64,000 nucleotides of DNA, from contig KE159636.1 of NCBI GenBank assembly GCA_000403315.2, positions 2,620,805 through 2,684,804 on the forward strand, read 5' to 3'. Position 1 is the stretch's first letter, and each line of letters starts with the position of its first letter. This DNA is from Lachnospiraceae bacterium A2. GTDB taxonomy: Bacteria; Bacillota; Clostridia; Lachnospirales; Lachnospiraceae. The translations under genes and the position numbers were made by a program. This document shows, piece by piece, positions 8,156 to 16,347 of the stretch. The notes beneath the pieces were generated by a model. It did not search any database. It saw nothing but the letters and a program-made list of their open reading frames with translations, and was not told the DNA's origin.

Positions 8156-8845
8156 GTGATAAACGAAAATTTAATGCAAGTACGGAAAAATATAGAAGCA
8201 GCATGCCAGAAGGCAGGCAGGAACCCGGAGGAAGTGACTTTAATCGCAGTCAGCAAGACAAAGCCCGTCCCCATGTTAGAAGAAGCATACCAGGCAGGGA
8301 GCCGGGACTTTGGGGAAAACAAGGTCCAGGAGATCATGGACAAATACCCCGTGCTGCCAGACGACATCCGCTGGCATATGATCGGCCACCTGCAGCGGAA
8401 CAAGGTAAAATATATTGTGGATAAAGTTTCCCTTGTCCATTCGGTGGATTCCCTGCGGCTTGCTGAGGAGATCAGCCGTCAGGCAGAAAAAAAACAAACA
8501 GAACTTGATATCCTCGTGGAAGTGAATATCGCACAGGAAGAAAGCAAGTTCGGGACATCCCGGGCAGAAGCCGCCCAGTTAGTGGAAGAAATAGCAAAAC
8601 TTCCCTGTATCCATGTCAAAGGCCTTATGACAATTGCGCCATTTGTGGAACATCCAGAAGAAAACCGGAAATATTTTCGCCAAATCAAGGAATTATCTGT
8701 TGACATAGAGAAGAAAAACATTGATAATGTAAGTATGTCTGTACTTTCCATGGGAATGACGAATGATTATATGGTGGCAGTAGAAGAAGGAGCAACCATG
8801 GTCCGTGTGGGAACAGGCATTTTTGGAGAACGGAACTATAATTAG
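8156..8845 (+). CDS. yggS: YggS/YlmE family PLP-binding protein
   Basis: A 229-aa single-domain alanine-racemase-fold protein that binds pyridoxal phosphate and takes part in B6 homeostasis. The PLP lysine is in LIAVSKTKP near residue 37; FGENKVQE, WHMIGHLQRNK and the C-terminal VRVGTGIFGER phosphate-binding end are all conserved. The start is GTG 8156 with AAGGAGGG upstream. It sits directly before sepF, as ylmE does before ylmF in Bacillus. Confidence 0.95.
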   Translation: MINENLMQVRKNIEAACQKAGRNPEEVTLIAVSKTKPVPMLEEAYQAGSRDFGENKVQEIMDKYPVLPDDIRWHMIGHLQRNKVKYIVDKVSLVHSVDSLRLAEEISRQAEKKQTELDILVEVNIAQEESKFGTSRAEAAQLVEEIAKLPCIHVKGLMTIAPFVEHPEENRKYFRQIKELSVDIEKKNIDNVSMSVLSMGMTNDYMVAVEEGATMVRVGTGIFGERNYN

Positions 8846-8881
8846 CATGGAAATGATATTGTTATAAGGGAGAACTATTTT

Positions 8882-9400
8882 ATGGGAATGCTTGATAAAT
8901 TTTTAGATGTTATGCGGTTAAATGATGACGATGACTTCTATGACGATGATTATTACGATGATGATGATTATGAAGAAGAAAAACCCAAGCGGAAAAGCAT
9001 TGCGAAAGAAAAATCTTCAGAACCAGAGGATGAGCCCTATGAAGAAAAGCGTCCCCGGCCTGTAAAATCACAGAAAGTAACGCCCATGCGCCCTTCCAAA
9101 CGGTCCAACGTTTCCGGCATGGAAGTCTGTGTCATTAAGCCAACGACGGTAGACGACGCAAGGGAAGTTACAGAAACCCTGCTTCTGGAGCGGCCGGTGG
9201 TGCTGAATGTGGAAGGCCTGGATGTGGACATTGCACAGCGGATTATCGACTTTATTTCCGGTTCCTGCTTCGCCATCAGCGGAAACCTCCAGAAAATTTC
9301 TAATTACATATTTATTATCACCCCGCCCAATGTAGATATATCCGGTGATTTTGACACAATTGTAGATACGTATGGCGGCACCATCCGGTCAGAATTTTAA
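8882..9400 (+). CDS. sepF: Cell division protein SepF
   Basis: A 172-aa Z-ring anchor and bundling protein. The N-terminal MGMLDKFLDVMRL is the membrane-binding amphipathic helix. A very acidic linker follows (about residues 14-33, dominated by Asp and Tyr), then a basic Lys/Pro region and the C-terminal SepF domain (about 80-172) with IKPTTVDDAREV, LNVEGLDVDIAQRIIDFISG and a TPPNVDISG end. RBS AAGGGAG. Together with MinCDE upstream this gives two layers of Z-ring control in the window. Confidence 0.96.
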   Translation: MGMLDKFLDVMRLNDDDDFYDDDYYDDDDYEEEKPKRKSIAKEKSSEPEDEPYEEKRPRPVKSQKVTPMRPSKRSNVSGMEVCVIKPTTVDDAREVTETLLLERPVVLNVEGLDVDIAQRIIDFISGSCFAISGNLQKISNYIFIITPPNVDISGDFDTIVDTYGGTIRSEF

Positions 9401-9455
9401 AGAAGCATATAAGTAACATGGCGGGATATCCAGCCAGTATTTTAAGGTGACGTCT

Positions 9456-10208
9456 ATGGAAAAAGAAGAACTATTATTAGCAAAACGGTTTGCCGACTTA
9501 TCCAGGCAGGCCCAGCAGAAGAACATCGTTGTATTCAGTGATTTTTTAAACCTCAACGAATTGAATATTTTCCGCCAGCAAATCCCAGAGTTATATTCTG
9601 GTTATGAATGTTTTGGCGGCTATGGATCAAGTGAGCGTCAGATGGTTGCATTTCTACCTGATGCTCTTTGTTATGACTGGCACTTTCCAATTGCCTGCCT
9701 GAAACTTACCCCTGTAAACGCAAGGTTTGCAGAAAACTTAAGCCACCGGGACGTGCTTGGGAGCCTGATGAACCTTGGCATTGAACGGTCCCGTCTGGGG
9801 GATATTCTGGTGGATAAAGCCCTGGCCTATGTGTTCTGCCATGAAAAAATTGCAGGATACCTTATGGAAAACGTAACAAGGATACGCCATACCACTGTCT
9901 TAGCAGAACAGGTTGCCCTTGAGGACGTACAGATAGAACCCAAAAAAGAACTGGCCGAGGGCATTATCACCTCCAACCGTTTAGACAGCGTGATAGCCTG
10001 CATCTGTAACATTTCCCGTAACCAGGCAAGCCAGTGGATCCGGGGCGGGCGCGTTTTCATCAATAACCGTGAAACCCTGCAGGCCACTTATGTATGTAAA
10101 CCACAGGAATTGATTTCCGTCCGTTCCATAGGCCGGTTCCAGTTCCTCGGCAGCTTTGGCGAAACCCGCAAAGGGCGGCTGAAAATACAGTATGAAAAAT
10201 ATATCTGA
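9456..10208 (+). CDS. ylmH: YlmH family RNA-binding protein with S4 domain
   Basis: A 250-aa protein. The N-terminal two thirds match the YlmH core (the FSDFLNLNELNIF segment and GGYGSSERQMVAFLPD), and the S4 RNA-binding domain is at about residues 170-215 (SNRLDSVIACICNISRNQASQWI). YlmH binds ribosomes and is linked to stalled-ribosome rescue. ATG 9456 is chosen, 6 nt after AAGGTG; a GTG at 9447 lies within that site. The ylmG and divIVA genes that usually flank it are absent here. Confidence 0.92.
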   Translation: MEKEELLLAKRFADLSRQAQQKNIVVFSDFLNLNELNIFRQQIPELYSGYECFGGYGSSERQMVAFLPDALCYDWHFPIACLKLTPVNARFAENLSHRDVLGSLMNLGIERSRLGDILVDKALAYVFCHEKIAGYLMENVTRIRHTTVLAEQVALEDVQIEPKKELAEGIITSNRLDSVIACICNISRNQASQWIRGGRVFINNRETLQATYVCKPQELISVRSIGRFQFLGSFGETRKGRLKIQYEKYI

Positions 10209-10225
10209 TCCTTAAACTTTAAAAA

Positions 10226-10254
10226 TTGAAAATCGCTGTTTTATTTTTTAATAT
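10226..10254 (+). promoter_or_regulatory. Sigma-A promoter for aroB-lspA
   Basis: TTGAAA (10226-10231), 17-bp spacer, TAATAT (10249-10254), in the 63-bp gap between ylmH and aroB. Confidence 0.6.
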
Positions 10255-10271
10255 ATAAGAAAGGGAACGGT

Positions 10272-11411
10272 ATGCGCTGCATACCAGTGATTATTATGGG
10301 CAAAACAATTACCGTGAATTATGGAGGAAGCCCATGCTATACTATTGAAATCCAAACAGATTTCCGGCTCCTCCCTGAAAAACTAAAAAATCTTGGATAT
10401 GGGAAAAACCGTGCATGCATTATTACAGAAACCAATGTAGGTGAACTGTACTTAAAAGAAATAGAAGACCTGCTGTCCCCTGTATTTGCTTCCTGCACTT
10501 CCTTTGTATTTGAAGCAGGGGAGGGCAGCAAAAATACGGATACAGTTGGGAAGGTATATGGGCATCTCATCGAAAACTCCTTCGACCGCAAGGACGTGCT
10601 GATTGCGTTAGGCGGCGGGGTAGTAGGGGATTTGGCCGGATTTGCGGCAGCAACTTATCTGCGGGGCATTGATTTTGTGCAGGTTCCAACCTCCCTATTG
10701 GCTCAAACCGACAGCAGTATTGGCGGAAAAACAGGCGTTGATTTTATGCAGTACAAAAATATGGTAGGGGCATTTTATATGCCAAAACTGGTCTATATGA
10801 ACATTTCCACTTTAAAAACACTGCCAAAACGCCAGCTTTCTTCCGGCACAGCCGAATTAATCAAGCATGGATTTATCAAAGACAGGGCTTACACTGAATT
10901 TATCCAGGGCCACAGCAGTTCCATTTTGGCCCAGGACAGCCAGGCGATAGAAGAAATGGTCTACAGAAGCTGCCAGATAAAACGCGGCGTTGTTGAAAAG
11001 GATCCCAAGGAACAGGGAGAACGGGCGCTCTTAAATTTTGGCCACACCATTGGCCACGCTATTGAAAAATTATCCAATTTCACCTTATACCATGGGGAAT
11101 GTGTTTCCCTTGGCATGGTAAGCGCTGCCTACATTTCCTGCCAAAAAGGTAATATCACGCTGGAAGAACTGGAAACTTTAAAGCAGATGCTGGCAGCCCA
11201 TGGCCTTCCGGTTACGCTCCCGGATTTTCCCCATACCCCAGAGGAAATCCTTGCAGCTACCAAGCTGGATAAAAAAATGGAATCTGGGAAAGTCAAATTT
11301 ATTTTGCTAAAAACCCTTGGGGAAGCCTATATCACAAAGGAATTGTCTGACAGCGACCTTCTGGGGGGCATCCGCTATATCATGGAAACAGGAGCAGAAA
11401 GGGCGTCATGA
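10272..11411 (+). CDS. aroB: 3-dehydroquinate synthase
   Basis: Second step of the shikimate pathway: closes DAHP to 3-dehydroquinate using NAD and a divalent metal. The 379-aa length is usual. Seen: the nucleotide-binding GGGVVGDLAGFAAATYLRG, the QVPTSLLAQTDSSIGGKTGVD substrate region, the metal ligands Glu in GTAELIKHG and His in LNFGHTIGHAIE, plus the LYHGECVSLGM helix. The start ATG 10272 has only a GAAAGGGA site; an alternative ATG at 10296 has none. The rest of the shikimate pathway is not in the window. It overlaps lspA by ATGA. Confidence 0.96.
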   Translation: MRCIPVIIMGKTITVNYGGSPCYTIEIQTDFRLLPEKLKNLGYGKNRACIITETNVGELYLKEIEDLLSPVFASCTSFVFEAGEGSKNTDTVGKVYGHLIENSFDRKDVLIALGGGVVGDLAGFAAATYLRGIDFVQVPTSLLAQTDSSIGGKTGVDFMQYKNMVGAFYMPKLVYMNISTLKTLPKRQLSSGTAELIKHGFIKDRAYTEFIQGHSSSILAQDSQAIEEMVYRSCQIKRGVVEKDPKEQGERALLNFGHTIGHAIEKLSNFTLYHGECVSLGMVSAAYISCQKGNITLEELETLKQMLAAHGLPVTLPDFPHTPEEILAATKLDKKMESGKVKFILLKTLGEAYITKELSDSDLLGGIRYIMETGAERAS

Positions 11412-11935
11412 TGAATACAAAAAAACGGAATAGCTACATATTCTATGCAGCCAGCGTATGTATCCTGCTGGCTTTGGATCAGTTCACAAAATATCTGGCT
11501 GCTGCCCACCTAAAGCATGGAAGCTCCATCCCCATTATCAAAGGCGTATTCCAGCTGCAATATTTAGAAAACAGAGGGGCGGCATTTGGCTTACTCCAGG
11601 GGCAGAAGCTGTGGTTTGTAACCAGTACGTTCGCCATGCTGGCGTTTATGGCACTAGTGTACCTGCGTACCCCGATGGAAAAAAAATACCGTTGGATACG
11701 TGGAATCCTGTCACTTCTGACCGCAGGCGCAATTGGGAACCTTATCGACCGCCTTTGCTTGGGATATGTAGTTGACTTCTTCTATTTTGAATTAATCAAT
11801 TTCCCAATTTTCAATGTAGCAGATATTTATGTAACCGTTGGCATGGGGATTTTGCTGGCACTGGTCTTTTTCTATTATAAAGAAGAAGAACTGGAGGTAC
11901 TCTGGCCATTTTCCAAAAAGAAACAACGGGACTAA
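11408..11935 (+). CDS. lspA: Lipoprotein signal peptidase (signal peptidase II)
   Basis: A 175-aa aspartic membrane peptidase that removes signal peptides from prolipoproteins. Four hydrophobic segments are visible. The catalytic aspartates are in GAIGNLIDRLCLGYVVDF (NxxDR) and FNVADIYVTVG (the NxAD motif). The start overlaps the aroB stop (ATGA). It is followed by the RluA-type synthase, an lspA-rluD pairing common in Firmicutes. The C-terminus is a basic tail ending in FSKKKQRD. Confidence 0.95.
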   Translation: MMNTKKRNSYIFYAASVCILLALDQFTKYLAAAHLKHGSSIPIIKGVFQLQYLENRGAAFGLLQGQKLWFVTSTFAMLAFMALVYLRTPMEKKYRWIRGILSLLTAGAIGNLIDRLCLGYVVDFFYFELINFPIFNVADIYVTVGMGILLALVFFYYKEEELEVLWPFSKKKQRD

Positions 11936-11947
11936 AGGAGCAGGGGC

Positions 11948-12949
11948 ATGGATCATCAAACTATCTGGGAGCCAGACATTCTATTTGAAGAAAACAGCAA
12001 TATGGCAGGGCAGGAAATATCCTCTGTAGATAAAGGGGATACGGTCCAAACCTTCCAGGTACTGCCAGAACAGGCAGGGGAACGCCTGGACAAATTCCTT
12101 TCCATGGCCTGCAGCGGCTATTCCCGTTCCTTTATCCAAAAACTGGCAAAGGATGGGAGAGTGCTGGTAAACCAAAAAGCCCAGAAATCCAACTATAAAG
12201 TCAATCAGAAGGATTGCGTCCAAATCACCATTCCCCCAGCGGAAGATCTGGAAGTCCTCCCGGAAAACATACCATTGGACATTCTTTATGAAGATTCCGA
12301 CCTGCTAATTGTAAATAAGCCAAAGGGGATGGTGGTGCATCCTTCCCCGGGACATTTTTCCGGCACATTGGTAAACGCCGTCCTGTATCATTGCAAAGAC
12401 AGCCTTTCCGGCATCAATGGGGTTATCCGGCCGGGAATTGTCCACCGGATTGACATGGATACTACTGGGACATTAATTATCTGCAAAAATGACAATTCCC
12501 ATATCAAAATTGCAGAACAGATCAAAGCACATTCCGTTACCAGACGCTATGTTGGAATTGTAAAAGGCATTGCAAAGCAGGAGAGCGGCACGATAGAAAG
12601 CACCATCGGAAGGCATCCCATTGACAGGAAAAAAATGGCAATCAATGTACCAAATGGGAAACACGCCGTAACCCACTACAGGGTATTGGAGCGGTTTGCA
12701 AAGCACACCTATATGGAATTTGAACTGGAAACAGGCCGGACCCATCAAATCCGTGTCCATATGGCAAGCATCGGCCACCCGCTTCTTGGGGATGAGGTTT
12801 ATGGGACAGGGAAAACGCCGTGGAACTTGCAAGGGCAGACGCTCCATGCAGCAACCATAGGATTTCTCCATCCATCCACAGGGAACTATTTGGAAACCAC
12901 CGCGCCTTTGCCAGAATACTTTGCGGAACTGTTAAAGAAAGATTTATAA
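11948..12949 (+). CDS. RluA family 23S rRNA pseudouridine synthase (RluD-like)
   Basis: A 333-aa enzyme that isomerises uridines in rRNA. An S4 domain at about residues 43-90 (ERLDKFLSMACSGYSRSFIQKL) precedes the catalytic domain; the catalytic aspartate is in IVHRIDMDTTGTLI, and the ETGRTHQIRVHMASIGHPLLGD block is diagnostic. The first 35 or so residues are an extra tail compared with RluD, and start at ATG 11948 after AAAGGAGCAGG. Position after lspA fits RluD (YlyB). The exact target uridines cannot be read from sequence. Confidence 0.93.
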   Translation: MDHQTIWEPDILFEENSNMAGQEISSVDKGDTVQTFQVLPEQAGERLDKFLSMACSGYSRSFIQKLAKDGRVLVNQKAQKSNYKVNQKDCVQITIPPAEDLEVLPENIPLDILYEDSDLLIVNKPKGMVVHPSPGHFSGTLVNAVLYHCKDSLSGINGVIRPGIVHRIDMDTTGTLIICKNDNSHIKIAEQIKAHSVTRRYVGIVKGIAKQESGTIESTIGRHPIDRKKMAINVPNGKHAVTHYRVLERFAKHTYMEFELETGRTHQIRVHMASIGHPLLGDEVYGTGKTPWNLQGQTLHAATIGFLHPSTGNYLETTAPLPEYFAELLKKDL

Positions 12950-12982
12950 CATCCCAACGGAAATTCATCCGAAAAAGAACGG

Positions 12983-13029
12983 TTCTGGCTCTATCATATC
13001 GGCTATTATAAAAAATGGGGAAACTCAAA
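12983..13029 (-). repeat. Dispersed repeat family 1, copy A
   Basis: On the minus strand this reads TTTGAGTTTCCCC, ATTTTTTATAATAGCCG, ATATGATAGAGCCAGAA. The 43-45 bp core matches copies at 15663 and 52549 almost base for base. It lies in the 203-bp gap between the RluD-like gene and the kinase-like gene. Unlike the other two copies it lacks the downstream hairpin part. Confidence 0.8.
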
Positions 13030-13035
13030 CACAAA

Positions 13036-13064
13036 TTGTATATACATTTTAGGAAAATTATAGT
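13036..13064 (+). promoter_or_regulatory. Possible promoter for the cytidylate-kinase-like gene
   Basis: TTGTAT (13036-13041), 17-bp spacer, TATAGT (13059-13064), with an overlapping TATAAT at 13064. It lies 90 bp before the start in a very A+T-rich stretch, so chance matches are possible. Confidence 0.4.
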
Positions 13065-13152
13065 ATAATAATAAATAACATAATCTTAAGGCACAATTTT
13101 AATCTTTCCATTTTTGTAAAGATGGTTAAATAGGTAGGAAGGTGGTATATGT

Positions 13153-13791
13153 ATGGGACAATTCGTAATCACAATAGGCCGGGAATTTGGAAGCGGAGGT
13201 TTGGATATAGGCCGGATGCTCTCCGAACAGTTAAACGTAAAGTGTTATGATAAGGAACTGCTTTCCATGGCTGCCAAGGAAAGCGGGTTATGCCGGGAAA
13301 TTTTTGAAAACCATGACGAAAAACCAACCAGCAGTTTCTTGTATTCCTTGGTAATGGATACTTATTCTGTCAGCGGCTACACTTCAGCGCCATTTTTGGA
13401 TATGCCTTTGAACCATAAAGTATTTTTGGCACAATTTGAAGCCATTAAAAACCTTGCGAAAAAGGAATCCTGCATTATTGTGGGGCGCTGCGCAGATTAT
13501 GCATTGGCAGAGCATCCGAATTGCATCAATGTATTTATCCATGCAGACCTTGCGTTCCGTATCGACCATGTCATGCAGACCTTTGGCTTATCAAAGGAAA
13601 AGGCCGCAGACATGATACACAAGACAGATAAGAAACGGGCAAGCTACTATAATTATTACTCCAGCAAAAAGTGGGGCGATTCCAGAAGCTACCATCTGAC
13701 ATTGGACAGCAGCCAGCTTGGGCTTCAGGGATGCAGCGAAATGATTCTTTCCTATATGGATATCCAGAAGAAACAGAAAAACAAAAAGTAA
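13153..13791 (+). CDS. Cytidylate kinase-like family protein
   Basis: A 212-aa P-loop protein of the 'cytidylate kinase-like' family. Unlike true Cmk the P-loop is the degenerate ITIGREFGSGGLDIGRML at residues 5-22, as in other members. Other conserved stretches are CYDKELLSMAAKESG, SCIIVGRCADYAL and a basic DKKRASYYNYYSSKKWGD lid. The substrate is not known. The start is ATG 13153, 7-8 nt after AGGAAGGTGG. It converges with the recombinase gene, the two stops being only 5 bp apart with no terminator visible. Confidence 0.85.
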   Translation: MGQFVITIGREFGSGGLDIGRMLSEQLNVKCYDKELLSMAAKESGLCREIFENHDEKPTSSFLYSLVMDTYSVSGYTSAPFLDMPLNHKVFLAQFEAIKNLAKKESCIIVGRCADYALAEHPNCINVFIHADLAFRIDHVMQTFGLSKEKAADMIHKTDKKRASYYNYYSSKKWGDSRSYHLTLDSSQLGLQGCSEMILSYMDIQKKQKNKK

Positions 13792-13796
13792 CTGCA

Positions 13797-14861
13797 TCAG
13801 TGATCCTCGTGAAAAATGCTCCCTGAGAATTTACCCGCCAGCCTTCTCCGCTCGTCGTCAATGGCAGCATAGTGTTGGCGGGTTGTTTCTACGCTTTTGT
13901 GCCCTAACGCATCTGCAACCAGATAAATGTCGCCAGTTTCTTTGTAAAGGTTTGTCCCATAGGTGCTCCGAAGCTTATGCGGGGTGATTTTCTTGCTGAT
14001 GTTTGCCGCGCCAGTATATTTTTTTACCAATTTCTCCACAGAGCGGGTAGTAAGCCTGCTGTACTTTAATGACAGGAACAATGCATGTTCATGTTCCGGA
14101 AGGGCTTTTTCTGCCAAAAGTGGGCGTTCCATTTCCAAATAGTCCAACAGGGCGTTGCTTACTTCCTCGCCAAAATAAACCATGGATTCATTTCCGCCTT
14201 TCCGGACAACACGCATCCCCTGGTTCTTAAAACTCACATCCTTAACATCAAGCCCCACGCATTCCGACACACGGATTCCGGTTCCCAGCAGCAGCGTCAG
14301 GATAGCAACATCCCGGTATTTCGTTTTCTGGTGGGAAGCAAGCTGCTTTGCGGTAAGGGAACTTCCGTTCTCCACAGTGGAAATTAAATCTGCAACCTCA
14401 TCTTTATCCAAGCGGATAATATTTTCTTTATGCTTCTTAGGTGTTTCCACCATCGAAGGGGCGTTGGTCTTTATAAATTCCTTCTTAAAGTAATAATTGT
14501 ACATGGTCCTTATTGCGGACAGTTTCCGGGATTTCCCCTTTTCCCCATTGGTAACGGCTTGCCCGTCTTTTTTCTCATAGTAGGAGAGGTAGGAAAGGTA
14601 TTCCTCAATATCCACTGGGGTCATTTCATCCAAAACATCCAATGGAATCTCATGCATGGGAATTTTCCCATAAATAGGATTTTTTTCCTGGATGAACTCA
14701 AAAAACAAACGGATATCGTACCCATAAGACAGCCTGGTCCTGGAAGCTGTATTCCTTGTGTCAAGGTAACGGAAAAAATCTGCACAGAACTTCGGGAGTT
14801 CTTTCAAAAGTCCCTGCAGTTTCCGTTTATTTTCTAAATTAATTTTTTCAACGTAGTCCAT
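13797..14861 (-). CDS. Tyrosine recombinase (XerC/D-like integrase)
   Basis: A 354-aa phage-integrase family protein. The N-terminal SAM-like core-binding domain spans about 20-140 and the catalytic domain about 160-350. Catalytic residues seen: Arg in LGTGIRVSECVGLD, Lys in VVRKGGNES, His and Arg in ITPHKLRSTYGT, His in ALGHKSVETT and Tyr in RQHYAAIDDE. No phage or integrative genes or att-like repeats flank it, so it looks like a resident chromosomal recombinase rather than an element integrase; dif-type chromosome resolution or an unknown inversion are possible roles. RBS AAGGAG. Confidence 0.9.
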   Translation of the reverse strand: MDYVEKINLENKRKLQGLLKELPKFCADFFRYLDTRNTASRTRLSYGYDIRLFFEFIQEKNPIYGKIPMHEIPLDVLDEMTPVDIEEYLSYLSYYEKKDGQAVTNGEKGKSRKLSAIRTMYNYYFKKEFIKTNAPSMVETPKKHKENIIRLDKDEVADLISTVENGSSLTAKQLASHQKTKYRDVAILTLLLGTGIRVSECVGLDVKDVSFKNQGMRVVRKGGNESMVYFGEEVSNALLDYLEMERPLLAEKALPEHEHALFLSLKYSRLTTRSVEKLVKKYTGAANISKKITPHKLRSTYGTNLYKETGDIYLVADALGHKSVETTRQHYAAIDDERRRLAGKFSGSIFHEDH

Positions 14862-14893
14862 AAAAACTCCTTTTCCATGTTATGCAGAATATC

Positions 14894-14947
14894 GTGCAAC
14901 GAGCCAAGCAGGCGTGTTTGCAGAGATATTTTGCGAATGGCCGCGAG
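14894..14947 (+). repeat. Dispersed repeat family 2, copy 1
   Basis: Begins GCAACGAGCCAAG and continues with TTTGCAGA, TTTTGCGA and GGCCGC. The same order of words, with the first 13 bases identical, occurs at 30172-30219. It lies in the 252-bp gap between the recombinase and dtd, where nothing else is recognised. Confidence 0.6.
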
Positions 14948-15113
14948 AATTAAAATGCGGTGTAATAGATAATGAAGCTGCCTGTAAAAACCACAGTTGG
15001 CATATGTCAGTTCGTAAAATCAACATTTCGCGAACTCATAAACCAAAGCTTCAAAATACTTCCAGCATCTTCTTCCATTCCTATATGCTTATAAATCTGG
15101 CAGATTATAAATC

Positions 15114-15559
15114 CTAAAGTTCTTCGGAATCCAATACAATGGTAAACGGCCCATCATTCAATAAAGAAATTTTCATATTGGCGCCAAAAGAACCTGTCTG
15201 CACAGACGGCACTTGCTTCCTGCACTCTGAAATAATGTATTCATATAATTCCTCTGCAAGTTCTGGCGTCCCGGCTTTGGTAAAGATGGCCGGTTACCTT
15301 TCCGGCAGTCTGCATAAAGGGTAAACTGTGAAATCAGGAGCAATTCCCCTGAAACATCCTGCAAGGATAAATTCGTTTTCCCATTTTCATCTTCAAAAAT
15401 ACGCATATTTACTAACTTGCGTATCATCTTATCCGCAACTTCCTGCGTATCTCCGTGGCTGATCCCAATTAATACCAGGAACCCTGTGCCAATTTTTCCA
15501 ATGATATTCTGTTCCACCTCAACTTCTGCGTGGGTGACACGCTGAATCACAAATTTCAT
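15114..15559 (-). pseudogene. dtd: D-aminoacyl-tRNA deacylase, single-base frameshift
   Basis: DTD removes D-amino acids from mischarged tRNA. The first 90 or so residues are a normal DTD ([14 protein letters not shown], then [19 protein letters not shown]). At about 15281-15285 one base appears to be missing in the T/A run; read straight on, the frame ends in unrelated sequence at 15173. Adding one base restores [20 protein letters not shown] and the C-terminal motif [17 protein letters not shown], ending at the TAG at 15114. So the gene is either recently broken or the run was misread in sequencing. The leader contains a 10-bp hairpin. Confidence 0.88.
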
Positions 15560-15572
15560 ATTTCCTCCATTC

Positions 15573-15600
15573 TTTTACCTGCCATTGATTGCAGGTAAAA
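15573..15600 (-). promoter_or_regulatory. Hairpin in the dtd leader
   Basis: TTTTACCTGC (15573-15582) and GCAGGTAAAA (15591-15600) form a perfect 10-bp stem with an 8-nt loop, immediately before the dtd ribosome site GGAGG. It could be a terminator of upstream transcription (T-rich on both sides) or a translation control element. Confidence 0.55.
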
Positions 15601-15621
15601 AACTATTACTACACGCCTTTT

Positions 15622-15650
15622 ATTATAGTAGTATTACAAAAAAAACACAA
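15622..15650 (-). promoter_or_regulatory. Probable dtd promoter
   Basis: On the minus strand TTGTGT, 17-bp spacer and TATAAT (15622-15627), 63 bp upstream of the dtd start. Confidence 0.5.
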
Positions 15651-15662
15651 TATTTTTGATGA

Positions 15663-15741
15663 TTTGAGTTTCCCCATTTTTTATAATAGCCGATATGGTA
15701 GAGCCAAAAGGCCTTGCTGCCGGCAGCATAGACATCTTGCA
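15663..15741 (+). repeat. Dispersed repeat family 1, copy B
   Basis: Core TTTGAGTTTCCCCATTTTTT then ATAATAGCCGATATGGTAGA. Past the core it shares a second part with copy C: TTGCTG, a loop, CAGCAT, CATCTTG. In this copy the hairpin is GCTGCCGGCAGC. The 311-bp gene-free stretch 15560-15870 holds this repeat, the dtd promoter and leader hairpin; nothing is recognised from 15742 to 15870. Confidence 0.8.
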
Positions 15742-15870
15742 CAAAAAGCGTCTGAAAAGCTGAAAATTTGATGAAAGTTTGCACCAAGCCCTTGTTTATC
15801 TATCCTGCCACAGATTTAACCTCCTTACCCGCAGCACCTGAAAACACAAATTAAGATTTATCCCCTGTTG

Positions 15871-16206
15871 TTACTGCCTAATGTAATAAGGAACCACCAG
15901 AAACTTCCCCGCATGGATTTCATCACTCCTTAAGCCATTTAAAGATTTGATTTCCTTCATATATTCTTGGACGCTTCCATATTCCTCTGTCATATATTCA
16001 GAAGCAATGCTCCAAAGGCTGTCCCCAGATTGTATCTCAATGCTGGTATAAGATTTATAGCCCTGCCCCTCTCTCGCTTCTTTGCCCCCATTCTGGAATA
16101 CCAAAAGCCATGATCCCATACAGATTGTAAGGATGCCAACTGCCAAAACCAAAAATATTTTATATTGGTAAACTTTCCTGATCCATCCCAGTTCCCCCAA
16201 TTCCAT
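15871..16206 (-). CDS. LysM-domain membrane protein, YneA-like
   Basis: A 111-aa protein with one N-terminal membrane helix (about residues 16-36, FLVLAVGILTICMGSWLLVF) and a C-terminal LysM domain (about 56-107, IQSGDSLWSIASEYM ... GKFLVVPYYI). Size, topology and the divergent arrangement with lexA match YneA of Bacillus, the SOS-induced inhibitor of cell division. Its promoter is consensus (TTGACA/TATACT) and is overlapped by LexA-like sites, which fits SOS induction. RBS GGAGG. Sequence identity to YneA cannot be judged here; the assignment rests on architecture and context. Confidence 0.8.
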   Translation of the reverse strand: MELGELGWIRKVYQYKIFLVLAVGILTICMGSWLLVFQNGGKEAREGQGYKSYTSIEIQSGDSLWSIASEYMTEEYGSVQEYMKEIKSLNGLRSDEIHAGKFLVVPYYIRQ

Positions 16207-16224
16207 AATCCCTTCCTCCTTTGT

Positions 16225-16321
16225 CGAACACGTTTTCCGAACGTTTGTTTATACCGAGTATATATCAAGAACATATATTTGTCAAGTAAATTTGCGAACA
16301 AATTTTCGGAATATTTGTTTG
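16225..16321. promoter_or_regulatory. Cluster of LexA-box-like operators
   Basis: Five sites resemble the Gram-positive SOS box GAACnnnnGTTC: CGAACACGTTTTC (16225), CGAACGTTTGTTT (16238), GAACATATATTTG (16269), CGAACAAATTTTCG (16295, closest to a palindrome) and GGAATATTTGTTTG (16308). They cover both divergent promoters. Each has one or more mismatches to the consensus, so their individual strengths are uncertain. Confidence 0.75.
16257..16285 (-). promoter_or_regulatory. Promoter of the YneA-like gene
   Basis: On the minus strand TTGACA (16285-16280), 17-bp spacer, TATACT (16262-16257). A LexA-like site lies in the spacer. Confidence 0.8.
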
Positions 16322-16347
16322 CATTTTTCTAAAAAATGTGTTATGAT
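16319..16347 (+). promoter_or_regulatory. lexA promoter
   Basis: TTGCAT (16319-16324), 17-bp spacer, TATGAT (16342-16347). The LexA-like site at 16308-16321 overlaps the -35 box, which fits autorepression. Confidence 0.75.
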
